Program-made: the position numbers and the translations under genes
From: Nocardia uniformis NBRC 13702
Lineage (GTDB): Bacteria; Actinomycetota; Actinomycetes; Mycobacteriales; Mycobacteriaceae
DNA length: 64,000 bases
Assembly (NCBI RefSeq): GCF_001613345.1
Contig: NZ_BDCE01000006.1
Span: 1-64,000, forward strand
Reading direction: 5' to 3'
The notes under the pieces: model-generated
What the model was told of the DNA's origin: nothing
The model's database searches: none
Seen by the model: only the letters and a program-made list of their open reading frames with translations
Shown: piece by piece, positions 17,208 to 26,180 of the stretch
How the letters are laid out: every line of letters begins with the position of its first letter
Numbering within the stretch: position 1 is the first letter of the stretch

Positions 17208-17296
17208 CCTTCACCCTGTTCCGGCCCTCATCCGTCACTGACCATCACCCACCGTCACCCGTCACTGACTGTGACCCGTCGCTGACCGTCACGCGT

Positions 17297-17355
17297 CATT
17301 CCGGCGTGCTTTTACCACCCTCGGTCGATGTGTCGCGACGTGGATTCCGGCCGAG
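17297..17355. repeat. REP-like element, second member
   Basis: CGTCATTCCGGCGTGCTTTT matches one arm of the element at 9508-9545 (reverse complement), and GTGGATTCCGGCC about 25 bp later matches the other arm, but in direct rather than inverted order. Upstream (17230-17297) are imperfect short repeats of CCGTCACTGAC. Confidence 0.4.
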
Positions 17356-17398
17356 GACTTGCCGGTATGGCGAGCAGACTCTCCGCAACGACGGCAAA

Positions 17399-17429
17399 GA
17401 CCCCGGGCGATTCACTGTCGCCCGGGGTC
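17399..17429 (-). terminator. Intrinsic terminator of the mce operon
   Basis: A 12-bp perfect GC-rich stem (17399-17410 with 17418-17429), loop of 7, followed on the minus strand by TTTGCC. It lies 26 bp past the stop of the last mce-operon gene. Confidence 0.75.
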
Positions 17430-17454
17430 TGTCCGTGGTGCTGCGGCTACCGCG

Positions 17455-18333
17455 TCAGTTGCCCGGTGCCGGGGCCGGCTCGGTAGTCGGAGCGGGCTGC
17501 TCGGTCTGCTGACCGTTGCCCGTCGGGGCCAGGCCCTTGAGCGCGGGCGAGTCGAAGTTGGCGACCAGCCACTTGCCGTCCTTCTTCTCCATATCCGCCA
17601 CACCGGAGACGGTCAGCATGTCGGGCGCCTGCACCACCGAGTTGGAACGCACCTGGGTGATGATCAGGACCACCTGGGCCTTGTTCTCGTCACCGGATTC
17701 GTAGGCGCAGTGGATCTCGTCCAGCGTGGAGCGAGCGTTCACGCTCTGCATGGCCTCTTTGAGGGCGTCGGTGGCACCGCCGAAGAACTGGCCCCACTGC
17801 CCGGTCGACTTGGAGTTGACGCTATCGAAGTATTCGTCGAGGTTCTTGGCGTCGTAATTGGAGACCGCCTTGCCGAATTCGCAGGCGGCCGCCTTGGCGT
17901 CATCGCGAGCCGCGAGCTCATTGACATGGGTGCGGTTCTGCATGAAGAACCAGGTGCCGGTGGCAATCGACGCGACCAAGAGGACGCCCGCGGCGAACGC
18001 GCCGATAAGCGGCAGTGAGGCGGGCACACCGGCACCGGCGGCAGCCGGAGCGGGTGCGGGGGTGGCTGCCTTCGGCTCCCTGACCTTGGCGGCGGGCACC
18101 GCGGCCGGAGCGTCGGACTTCTTGTCGAGGCTCGGCGTGGCCGCGGCCTCCGGCTCAGCGGTCGTGTCCGCCTTCGGCTCGGCGGCCGTATCGGACTTCG
18201 GCTCAGCGGCGGCCTTCACCTCGGTCGTCGCCTCGGTCTCCGGCTTCGCCGTGGTGTCGGCGCTGCCCCCGGTTTCGGCCTTGGCGGTCGAATCGTTTTC
18301 GGTTGTCTTGTCCTGGGCAGCGTCATCCGACAT
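17455..18333 (-). CDS. Mce-associated membrane protein
   Basis: 292 aa. Residues 1-100 are a cytosolic low-complexity region of Ala/Glu/Lys/Thr (repeated AEPKADTTAEP-like units). One transmembrane helix follows (ASLPLIGAFAAGVLLVASIATGTWFF, about 104-130), then an exported alpha+beta domain (DDAKAAACEFGKAVSNYD ... TVSGVADMEKKDGKWLVANF) as in Mce-associated (Mam) proteins that stabilise the Mce complex. The tail is Pro/Thr-rich. It follows mceF by about 100 bp, so it likely belongs to the operon. Only one mam gene is present here, whereas M. tuberculosis mce1 and mce4 carry more. Confidence 0.85.
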   Translation of the reverse strand: MSDDAAQDKTTENDSTAKAETGGSADTTAKPETEATTEVKAAAEPKSDTAAEPKADTTAEPEAAATPSLDKKSDAPAAVPAAKVREPKAATPAPAPAAAGAGVPASLPLIGAFAAGVLLVASIATGTWFFMQNRTHVNELAARDDAKAAACEFGKAVSNYDAKNLDEYFDSVNSKSTGQWGQFFGGATDALKEAMQSVNARSTLDEIHCAYESGDENKAQVVLIITQVRSNSVVQAPDMLTVSGVADMEKKDGKWLVANFDSPALKGLAPTGNGQQTEQPAPTTEPAPAPGN

Positions 18334-18435
18334 GAATAGGTCTCACATTTCCCGGTGCGCTGCGGACGCACCGTCTAGGTTCTCTCAGCGAGTATGCCCG
18401 GCCCGGCGATTGCCTCCCACCCGGCCGGGCACCTC

Positions 18436-19605
18436 TCACTTGATCGGCGGCAGGGTGCGGTCGTTCGGATCGGCGTCCGCGGGCGGGTTGGCACCATTGT
18501 TCGGCACATCCGGACGCGGGGCGTTGGCGGAACCGCGAATCTGCTGATCCGCCGAGGGGTTGACGCAGGTATTCCACTTCGGGAAGGTGCTCTCGGTGGC
18601 GACATCCGGCCGCACGCTCTTCGTGTCGTAAGCGCAGAACGGCCGCGGCCAGATATCGACAATGGTGTAGAACTCGTTGTCATGGGCGGGTACACCCATG
18701 GCCGAAGTACCCACCACCAGTGACGGGAACAGCGCCCGCAGCGCGGGAACGCGCAGCTGCGCCGCCTTGGTGATGGCCGCGAAGTTCTGGGCCAGGGTAC
18801 TCATCGGGTCGGCGGTCTTGTCGAGCACCGCACCGAGGGTCGCCATCTGACCGGGCGCCTCATCCAGGATCCGCTGGAGTTCGGCATTCGCGTCGTTGAA
18901 CTGATTGAACAACACACTCGAATTACTGGTCAGCGTACCCAGGTCCGGTTGGGCCAGCGAGGTGGTCGCGGTGATGGTCTGCAGATTCGCGATGAGATTC
19001 GTGGTCTGCGGCAGTAGCCCGTCCAGACCGGCGGTGGCCAGGCTGATGCCATTGATCATGGCGCGCAACTGATCCGGGCCGCCGGACAGGGCGGTATCGA
19101 GTTCGGACAGGATAACGCTGAACTGCTCCGGATCGATCTGAGCGATCAGCGCGCTGGAATTATCCAGCACCGACCACACCGGGGTGGGGGTGCGTACCGT
19201 CTCCGGATCGAACGCCACCACCGAACCATCGCGCAGGAATGGACCCTGATCGGTATTCGGACGGAAGTCGATGTACTGCTCACCCGCACCGGACAGCGCC
19301 TGCACGGCGATCTCGACATCTTCGGAGATCTTGTACTTCGTATCGATTTCCGCGGTGGCGGCCAGCGCCGCGCCACTGTCGACGAGCACGATATCGGTGA
19401 CCTTGCCGACCCGGAAGCCGCGCAGCGTCACATCATTGCCGGGTTGCAGACCGCCGGAACGGTCGAGACTGACCGTCACCGTGTAGGTATTGCGCAGCGG
19501 GTTGAACCGCATCACGGTGATGGCGAGATAGGAAGCGCCCAGCAGCAGGATGAGCACCAGCGCCGTATTCGACACCAAATTCTTATGCTGTTTGACCCAA
19601 CTCAT
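18436..19605 (-). CDS. mceF: MCE family protein MceF
   Basis: 389 aa, last of the six Mce paralogues. An N-terminal membrane anchor (TALVLILLLGASYLAITVMRF) precedes the MlaD/MCE domain (about 40-120; LRGFRVGKVTDIVL) and a long helical region that builds the needle-like transport tunnel. The C-terminal region (PRPFCAYDTKSVRP) has two cysteines and a Pro/Asn-rich end. ATG overlaps the mceE stop as ATGA. Confidence 0.9.
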   Translation of the reverse strand: MSWVKQHKNLVSNTALVLILLLGASYLAITVMRFNPLRNTYTVTVSLDRSGGLQPGNDVTLRGFRVGKVTDIVLVDSGAALAATAEIDTKYKISEDVEIAVQALSGAGEQYIDFRPNTDQGPFLRDGSVVAFDPETVRTPTPVWSVLDNSSALIAQIDPEQFSVILSELDTALSGGPDQLRAMINGISLATAGLDGLLPQTTNLIANLQTITATTSLAQPDLGTLTSNSSVLFNQFNDANAELQRILDEAPGQMATLGAVLDKTADPMSTLAQNFAAITKAAQLRVPALRALFPSLVVGTSAMGVPAHDNEFYTIVDIWPRPFCAYDTKSVRPDVATESTFPKWNTCVNPSADQQIRGSANAPRPDVPNNGANPPADADPNDRTLPPIK

Positions 19606-20723
19606 CGCTGGCCCCCCGTAATGCGACCGTAGACGATCTGCAGCACCTGGATCAGGCTGCCCCCGAAGTCGTTGAAATCGCGCAGATCCGGGAATTTACT
19701 ATTGGCCGGATCGGTGAGCAGACCGATATCGAGCATCGTGAGTGTGGCCGCCACCGCCAGCGTATTGCCCTTGAACGAGGCGTCCACCTTCGGACGGATC
19801 TCGTGCAGGGCGTCGAGCATCGGGCCCATATTCGGCTCGGTTGCCGCCAGAGCGTCCATCAGCTGCTGCACATTGTCGAGCAGACTGGCCAGATCATCCG
19901 AGGTGGTGTTGGCGTAATCGCCCAGTGCCGCACTCGTGGTGGAGATCCTGGTGAGCAGATCGCCGATGGCCTGGTTGTTCTCGGCAATCGCGCCGATCAT
20001 GCTCGGCAGGCTGTCGGCTACCCGGCCCAGCTCGCCGCGATTGGTCTCGAGGGTGGACGACAGCGCGCCGAATCCGGCGAGCACCTCGTCGACCCGGGCG
20101 CTGTTGTCATTGAGACTCTGTGTCACACCCGTCATTTCGGTGATCAGGTGCGCCAATTGCGGACCGCGACCACCGACAATCGAGTCCAGTTCGGAGGTGA
20201 GCTTGGACAGGCTGGCGATACCGCCGCCATTGAACAGCAGCGAAATCGACAGCAGCAGTTCCTCGACGGTGGCACCGGCGGAGGTGTTCTCGCGCGGCAG
20301 CGTATCGCCGTCCTTCAGCAGCTTTTGGCCCGATTCGGACATCGGCTTGGATACCGCCACGAAGACGTCGCCGAGCGGGGTGGCCTGGCGCAGTTCGGCG
20401 GTGCTGTCGGCCGGAAGCTCGATATCGGTACGGATATCCAGATCCACGAACGCTTCGAAATTCTTGGTCTCGATCTTGCTGACCACACCGACGTCGGAGC
20501 CGCCGATCTTGACCTTGGCCTGGTCGGGCAGATTCAGCGCGTTGTCGAAAACCACGTGCACGGTGTAGGTGTCATCACCCGCACCGGGTTTCGGCAGCGG
20601 CAGATCCTCAACGGTCAAACCGCAACCGGAAACCGTCAGGGTCGCCACACTGGCGGCCAATGCCACCACGGCCCGGCGAATTCGCTTGGCACGGTGGGTG
20701 TCACGGGTGAAGCGGTTACTCAT
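19602..20723 (-). CDS. mceE: MCE family lipoprotein MceE
   Basis: 373 aa. The start MSNRFTRDTHRAKRIRRA is strongly basic, then a hydrophobic stretch ends in the lipobox VSGC, so it should be a membrane-anchored lipoprotein like LprK/LprN. The MCE domain follows (VKIGGSDVGVVSKIE) and then the alpha-helical stalk region. The ATG at 20723 overlaps the mceD stop as ATGA, which excludes the longer frame. Works with MceA-D and F as one hetero-oligomeric lipid channel across the cell envelope. Confidence 0.92.
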   Translation of the reverse strand: MSNRFTRDTHRAKRIRRAVVALAASVATLTVSGCGLTVEDLPLPKPGAGDDTYTVHVVFDNALNLPDQAKVKIGGSDVGVVSKIETKNFEAFVDLDIRTDIELPADSTAELRQATPLGDVFVAVSKPMSESGQKLLKDGDTLPRENTSAGATVEELLLSISLLFNGGGIASLSKLTSELDSIVGGRGPQLAHLITEMTGVTQSLNDNSARVDEVLAGFGALSSTLETNRGELGRVADSLPSMIGAIAENNQAIGDLLTRISTTSAALGDYANTTSDDLASLLDNVQQLMDALAATEPNMGPMLDALHEIRPKVDASFKGNTLAVAATLTMLDIGLLTDPANSKFPDLRDFNDFGGSLIQVLQIVYGRITGGQR

Positions 20724-21817
20724 CGTGTCAGTCCCAACATTGCCGCGGTAAGTCCGAAATCGGGTCCGAAATCTTCCATCTTGCCGGTGCGGCAACCGTC
20801 CGCCTTCATCTGAATACGTTCGCAGAACAGGCTGATGATCTCGCCGGAGAGAACGGTGCCGATGACGGCGTGCAGACGAATGAACCGACCCTCGCGGTTG
20901 ACCGAGCGGTCCAGGTTCTGCATGAGCAGGGGCGCGGTATCCACGACCTCGATGACACCGTTGGCATTGTCGCGCAGCTGCTGGGTGACATTGGTGAGAC
21001 CGGTAAGGGTGCCGTTGAGCTCATCCTGGTACTGCGCGAACGCGCCACTGGTATTGGTGAGGAAGCCGTTGAGCTGATCCAGGGTGGCCTGCAGACCCGG
21101 GGCCTGCTCCGCCAGCAGACCGGACATCTGCGTCATCCTGTCGCTGAAATCGCGCACGGACTGGTCGTTTTCGGCCAGCATGGTGGTCAGCTCGTTCAGC
21201 TTGATAATGATGCTGGAGACGGCGTCCTTATTGTCGACACCGACCTTCAGCGCACCCGAGAGCGCGTTGAGGGTGTCGCGCATCTGCTCGCCCTGGCCGT
21301 TCAGCATCGGGTAGAGCACTCGACCGGACAGTGGGCCGATACCCTCCGAACCCTCCTGCGGGCTCAGTGCCTCCGCGAACTCGTCGATGGTCTTGATCAT
21401 CTGGTCCAGCTCGACCGGGGTCCTGGTCTGCTCGGTGGTCAGATGCGCGTCCTCGGCGAGGGTGTCGCCGCCGGTGTACACCGGCGAGAGTTCGATATGT
21501 CGATCGGTGACGATGGACGGCGAGATCAATGCCGCGATTACGTTCTTCGGGATTTTGATGCCCTTGTCCACCGTCATATGGACCTCGACATACCGACCCT
21601 TCGGCACGATCTTGTCGACCTCACCGACCTCGAGACCGAGGACGGTGATCGGGTTGCCCTCGAACATGCCCGCGATATTGAGGAAGTCGGCGGTGAAGTG
21701 CTGGGTCTGGCCGACCGCGTCCTTCACCCCCACCGGTATGAGCGAGCAACTGCCCACGGCGAGGGCGACCGCGCCGACCATGGCCGCCTTGACGATTCGC
21801 GAGAACTTCGACGTCAT
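20720..21817 (-). CDS. mceD: MCE family protein MceD, with lipobox-like N-terminus
   Basis: 365 aa. N-terminus SKFSRIVKAAMVGAVALAVGSCSLIPVGV looks like a lipoprotein signal (VGSC), which is unusual for the D position, where a plain anchor is expected. MCE domain follows (VLGLEVGEVDKIVPKGRYVEV), then helical stalk and a C-terminal domain with a Cys pair (LFCERIQMKADGCRTG). ATG 21817 overlaps the mceC stop as ATGA. Confidence 0.88.
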   Translation of the reverse strand: MTSKFSRIVKAAMVGAVALAVGSCSLIPVGVKDAVGQTQHFTADFLNIAGMFEGNPITVLGLEVGEVDKIVPKGRYVEVHMTVDKGIKIPKNVIAALISPSIVTDRHIELSPVYTGGDTLAEDAHLTTEQTRTPVELDQMIKTIDEFAEALSPQEGSEGIGPLSGRVLYPMLNGQGEQMRDTLNALSGALKVGVDNKDAVSSIIIKLNELTTMLAENDQSVRDFSDRMTQMSGLLAEQAPGLQATLDQLNGFLTNTSGAFAQYQDELNGTLTGLTNVTQQLRDNANGVIEVVDTAPLLMQNLDRSVNREGRFIRLHAVIGTVLSGEIISLFCERIQMKADGCRTGKMEDFGPDFGLTAAMLGLTR

Positions 21818-22812
21818 CCCTGGCACCCCTCGTTCACGTGCGCGAAGCACAGCCAGTTGTCCGGGAACAGCCACGGCACACCGACCTCGCCGTAGTTGCC
21901 ATTGCCGAACGCATTGTTGAACTGCCGTACCGACGGCGGCATGATCGACAGCAATCGATCCAGATTGTCCTTGTTCTTCTGCAGGCCCTCCGCCATGGTG
22001 TTGAGCTGGATGAGGGTCGGACCGAACTGGTTGTCGTTCTCGGTGCCGATAGCCTGCAATTGGCCGCTCAGGGTGGCGATATTGTCCAGCAGCGAACGCA
22101 GCAGGGTCTGCCGCTCCATCACCCGATTGGCAATGGCCTCGCCCTGGGTGATCACCAGCAGCATGCTGTTGCGGTTGTCGCCGAGGATCTGGGTGACCTT
22201 GTCCAGATCCTTGAGCAGCTGGTCGACATCGTCCTTGCGGTCGTTCATGGTCTTGGCCAGCGCGCCCACCGAGTCGAGCGCCTGCACCAGCAGCTGCGGG
22301 CTGTCAGCCATCTGCTGGTTGATCACATTCAGTGATTCGGCCAGCTGCCCGGTCTCCAGGGCCGCGAACTTCGGCGTGCCCTCCTGCACCACATCGGCCA
22401 GGTTGTAGGGAACGTCGGTATTGGACTTGGGGATTCGCTTACCCGGCAGTCCGGAACCGTCGCCCGGATCCAGATCGATGAAGCGCGCGCCCAGCAGGGT
22501 GGCCATCTTGATGGCCGCCCGCGCATCGGGACCGAGCTTCACATCATTGTTGACCTGCAGGGTGATCAGCACGTGATCGCCCTCGAGTTTCATACCCGAT
22601 ACCCGGCCGACCGGAACACCGGAGATATCCACCTTATCGCCGACCTTGACACCGGCGGTCTGCGCGAATTCGGCCTTGATGTCCTGCTCACCGACGCCGA
22701 GGAAGCGAACGATACTGGAGGACAGCAGCAGCACCACGATCACCGCCGCGCCGAGCAGGCCCAGCCAGAAGTTGCGATTGCTATTGAAGCGGGACTTGAG
22801 TTTGTCAATCAT
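21814..22812 (-). CDS. mceC: MCE family protein MceC
   Basis: 332 aa. Basic N-terminus and one transmembrane anchor (FWLGLLGAAVIVVLLLSSSIV), MCE domain (VDISGVPVGRVSGMKLEG, then LLGARFIDLDPG), long helical stalk, and a short C-terminal domain with two cysteines (NWLCFAHVNEGCQG). ATG 22812 overlaps the mceB stop as ATGA; the GTG three codons upstream is less likely. Confidence 0.9.
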   Translation of the reverse strand: MIDKLKSRFNSNRNFWLGLLGAAVIVVLLLSSSIVRFLGVGEQDIKAEFAQTAGVKVGDKVDISGVPVGRVSGMKLEGDHVLITLQVNNDVKLGPDARAAIKMATLLGARFIDLDPGDGSGLPGKRIPKSNTDVPYNLADVVQEGTPKFAALETGQLAESLNVINQQMADSPQLLVQALDSVGALAKTMNDRKDDVDQLLKDLDKVTQILGDNRNSMLLVITQGEAIANRVMERQTLLRSLLDNIATLSGQLQAIGTENDNQFGPTLIQLNTMAEGLQKNKDNLDRLLSIMPPSVRQFNNAFGNGNYGEVGVPWLFPDNWLCFAHVNEGCQG

Positions 22813-23837
22813 GGACGGCACACCGCCGAGTGGGATTTGCCGCCGATCTGAGTCAACACACCGCGCGGGAAGAGGACACCGTAGAGGGACACATCCAGCG
22901 AACAGATGTACGCGTTGGCGTACGTGCCGTTCTGACTGAACTTGCCGACATTGGCCAGAATGGCAGGCAGGTCGACGGCCGCCTGGTCCAACTTTTCGCC
23001 ATTGGCCAGCAGCAGTGTCAGCGCGTCACGCGTAGAACTCTGTGCCAGCGCCAGTTTGGGCTGAATCCGGCTCATCATATCGACCAGTGCGGTGGTGGCA
23101 TCGGCGATCTGCACCGTCGACGTCTGCAGCGACTGACCCTGGTCGTACAGACCGCCGATCAGCGCTCGGGTCTGAGCCACCAGGGTCTCCAATTCGCCGC
23201 CGCGCTTGGCCAATCCGGACATGACACCGGACAGGTTGGTGATCACATCGGACAGGATGGCGTCCCGACGCTGGAAGTCCGTGGCCAAACCCGCGGCCTG
23301 GGTGATGAAGGCGCTCAGCGACACTCCATCACCCTGGAGGGCCTGGATGAAGGTCTCCGACAGGTTGTTCACCTGCTCCGGGGACAGCACCTGGAACAGC
23401 GGCTGGAACCCGTTGAGCAGACCCGAGATATCGAAGGACGGCTCGGTGCGGTCGATCGGAATCGAGCCTTTGTTACGCAACTGCGAAGTGTCGCCACCCT
23501 GCCCCGGGGCCAGCGCTACATAGCGCTGGCCGATCAGGTTCTGGTACCGCACCAGGGCCTTGGTGTTATTGAACAACGACTGATCGCGCTGCACGATAAA
23601 AGTCACCTTGGCGTTGTTCTTATCGTCGAGCTCGATCTTGGAGACCTTGCCGACGCGCACACCCGCCATGCGGACGTCGTCGCCCTCCCGCAGTCCGAGG
23701 ACATCGGTGAAGGTGGCGTTATAGGTATTGGTGGAGCCCTCCACGGTGCGCGCGAGGGTATTCCAGATGACGGCGGTCACCAGGATCGCCACGACCGCGA
23801 AGAGACTGAATCCGATCAGCGGTTTGCGAATACTCAT
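22809..23837 (-). CDS. mceB: MCE family protein MceB
   Basis: 342 aa. N-terminal anchor (IGFSLFAVVAILVTAVIW), MCE domain (VRMAGVRVGKVSKIELDDKN; LIGQRYVALAPGQGG), stalk, and the short C-terminal end typical of B subunits (ICSLDVSLYGVLFP). Shares ATGA overlaps with both mceA and mceC, so translation of the whole run is coupled. Confidence 0.92.
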   Translation of the reverse strand: MSIRKPLIGFSLFAVVAILVTAVIWNTLARTVEGSTNTYNATFTDVLGLREGDDVRMAGVRVGKVSKIELDDKNNAKVTFIVQRDQSLFNNTKALVRYQNLIGQRYVALAPGQGGDTSQLRNKGSIPIDRTEPSFDISGLLNGFQPLFQVLSPEQVNNLSETFIQALQGDGVSLSAFITQAAGLATDFQRRDAILSDVITNLSGVMSGLAKRGGELETLVAQTRALIGGLYDQGQSLQTSTVQIADATTALVDMMSRIQPKLALAQSSTRDALTLLLANGEKLDQAAVDLPAILANVGKFSQNGTYANAYICSLDVSLYGVLFPRGVLTQIGGKSHSAVCRP

Positions 23838-25306
23838 CGGCCGCCTCCGGTTTCGGTCACTTGCAACGTTCCACCCCTCAGGATCGAGCTCAACAACAGG
23901 TACTCGGCAATGGTCGGCTTACGACCCAGCAGCGCCGCGACGGCGTCGTCTCCGGAGTAGGAGATGGGCCCGGCGGAGGCCGGAACGGTCCCCGGCTCCG
24001 GCTCCTGCTCCGCCGGAGCGGCGGGCGGGGGCAGGGTCAGGTTCGGGAACAGACCCTCCAGCGGCGTACCGGCGAACGGGTTGTTCGGCTGCGCGGCTTC
24101 GGGGCTATTCGGCTGGGTGACGTCACCGGTGAGACCCGGAATGGTCGGGAAGCCGGGCGGGGTCTCGATGATCGGCAGTCCGGCCGCCGATTCGAGGGCC
24201 TTGGGCCGCATCGATTCCGGCAGCACGCCCGGACTCGATTCCAGCGGTGCGGTGGCACAGCTGGGCGCGGCCAGTTCGCCGTAGCGCGGGCAGTCGGCCT
24301 GCGTGTATGGCTTGTACGGCGTGAACGTAATGCCCGCGTTCCACACCATCTGCTTCTGCGGCCCCCAGGTGAAGGTGCTCGACAGCGCCCGCACAGCGGT
24401 ATTCAGATTGGCGATGGCCTGCGGGATCGCGGACGGATCCTCCGACATCGCACCGAACAGCGCACTGGTACCGCTCGTAACCTCCTTGCCCACATCGGGA
24501 TTGCGGGCGAAGAGGGCATTGACCTTATCCACGGTGCCCGACGTGCCGGTGATCAGCGAGACCAGTTCACCGCGACGATCGGAGATGGTCTGTGCGGTCT
24601 GCACCGAATCGGCCAGCACCCCCATCAGCTCCGGGGCGGACGCGTTCAGCGCCCGGAACGAATTGGAGAAATCGTCCAGCATCACACCGAGATCCGGGAT
24701 GGACTCGTCCACCGCCAGCAGCCACCTGTCCACCCGTTCGATGGTGGAGCCGGGCATGCGGCCGCTGCCGTCCAGCGCGTAGGACAGGGTGCCGAGCACC
24801 CGGCCGAACTGGATCGGGTCGATCCGGCTGAGAATATCGCGCACCGTGGTGAGGGTGTCCTGCAGCGCGAGAGTGCCCTTGGAGCGGTCCTCGGAGATCT
24901 GCGAGCCCTCTTTCAGGGTCTCGGAATCCGGCCCGTTGTAGACCAGCTCGACCGATGTCACCGCGAACAGGTTGCTCGGCACCACGCGAGCGGTCACATT
25001 CGCCGGAACGCCCTTGGCGTAATCCGGCCGCAGTTCGATATTGACTTCCTGCAGCTCGCCCTTGGCCGCGACCGTGACATCCTTGACCGCGCCCACCAGC
25101 ACCCCGCGGAATTTCACGTCCGCTTGATCCGGCAGGCCGTCACCGGTGGTGGTGAGATTGGCGGTGACATTCACCTTTTCGACGAATTTGCCCTGGTAGC
25201 GGGCGTACAGGAAGCCCAGAATCACGGCGAACACAAGGAGACCGCAGGTGCCAGCGAGGAGCAGCTGGCGCATGGTCGGTCCACGCCCACTCGGATCGAT
25301 GATCAT
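23834..25306 (-). CDS. mceA: MCE family protein MceA
   Basis: 490 aa, the largest subunit. Anchor LLLAGTCGLLVFAVILGFLY, then the MCE domain (LPDQADVKFRGVLVGAVKDVTV; VVPSNLFAVTSVELVY), helical stalk, a domain with cysteines (ADCPRYGELAAPSCAT), and a Pro/Glu-rich extension of about 100 residues at the C-terminus. The MCE domain sequence is not obviously of the mycobacterial Mce1A/Mce4A kind, so the lipid substrate should not be assigned from this gene alone. ATG 25306 lies 8 bp after the yrbEB stop. Confidence 0.92.
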   Translation of the reverse strand: MIIDPSGRGPTMRQLLLAGTCGLLVFAVILGFLYARYQGKFVEKVNVTANLTTTGDGLPDQADVKFRGVLVGAVKDVTVAAKGELQEVNIELRPDYAKGVPANVTARVVPSNLFAVTSVELVYNGPDSETLKEGSQISEDRSKGTLALQDTLTTVRDILSRIDPIQFGRVLGTLSYALDGSGRMPGSTIERVDRWLLAVDESIPDLGVMLDDFSNSFRALNASAPELMGVLADSVQTAQTISDRRGELVSLITGTSGTVDKVNALFARNPDVGKEVTSGTSALFGAMSEDPSAIPQAIANLNTAVRALSSTFTWGPQKQMVWNAGITFTPYKPYTQADCPRYGELAAPSCATAPLESSPGVLPESMRPKALESAAGLPIIETPPGFPTIPGLTGDVTQPNSPEAAQPNNPFAGTPLEGLFPNLTLPPPAAPAEQEPEPGTVPASAGPISYSGDDAVAALLGRKPTIAEYLLLSSILRGGTLQVTETGGGR

Positions 25307-25313
25307 GTTGCCC

Positions 25314-26177
25314 CTACCCCGAGATCCGGATGCCGGGGTTGACGCCCCAGATGGCCAACGTCATGAACAGGTCCGCGAAAACCACCGCGATAATGCTGAG
25401 TTTGATCGCGCGACCCGCTGCCACGCCGACGCCCTCCGGGCCACCCGACGCGAAAAAGCCGTAGTAGCACTGGATGAACGTGGTGATCGCGACGAAGAGA
25501 ATCGCTTTCAACATCGAATACAGTACGTCTTCCGGTATCAGGAATTGGTAGAAGTAGTGCTGGAACGTGCCGGAGGCGGTGCCACCGATCATCTGCACGG
25601 TGAGCGCGGCGGAGATGTAGGCGACCGGCAGCGCGATGCAGTACAGCGGAATGATGGCGATCATCGCCGCGATCATGCGGGTACTGACCAGATACGGCAG
25701 CGGCCGGATGGCCTGCGCGTCCAGCGCGTCGATCTCCTCGGAGATGCGCATCGCGCCCAACTGTGCCGTGAATCGACAGCCCGCCTGCGCCGCGAAGGCC
25801 AGTGTCGCCAGCAGCGGACCGAGTTCACGGGTGGTCGCGAAGGCGGAGATCGCACCGGTAATCGGGCTCAGGCCCAGCAGATTCAGCGAGGTGTGGCCCT
25901 GGATGCCGACGGTCATACCGCCGAACGCCGACAGGATCAGTACCACGCCGATGGTGCCGCCACCAACGACGAGATTGCCATTGCCCCAGGTGACGTCGGA
26001 CAGCAGTCGCCAGACTTCCTTGGGGTACTGCTTGAAGGCCAGCGGCATGGAGCCGATGGAACGCAGGAAGAAGAAGACCTGGTGGCCGACGCGCGCGACG
26101 AAGTCGAGCGGAGCACGTCCGGAACTCTTGAGCTTTTGGAGGGGCCGCAGCAGCGGCGGAACATACGTTGCTGACAC
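25314..26177 (-). CDS. yrbEB: MlaE-family ABC permease YrbEB
   Basis: 287 aa integral membrane protein with about six hydrophobic segments and the MlaE signature region (TRELGPLLATLAFAAQAGCRFTAQLGAMRISEEIDALDAQAIRP). It pairs with YrbEA to form the inner-membrane permease of the Mce lipid importer; the ATPase (MceG/Mkl) is not in this window. GTG start at 26177, three bases after the yrbEA stop. Confidence 0.93.
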   Translation of the reverse strand: MSATYVPPLLRPLQKLKSSGRAPLDFVARVGHQVFFFLRSIGSMPLAFKQYPKEVWRLLSDVTWGNGNLVVGGGTIGVVLILSAFGGMTVGIQGHTSLNLLGLSPITGAISAFATTRELGPLLATLAFAAQAGCRFTAQLGAMRISEEIDALDAQAIRPLPYLVSTRMIAAMIAIIPLYCIALPVAYISAALTVQMIGGTASGTFQHYFYQFLIPEDVLYSMLKAILFVAITTFIQCYYGFFASGGPEGVGVAAGRAIKLSIIAVVFADLFMTLAIWGVNPGIRISG

Positions 26178-26180
26178 GAC

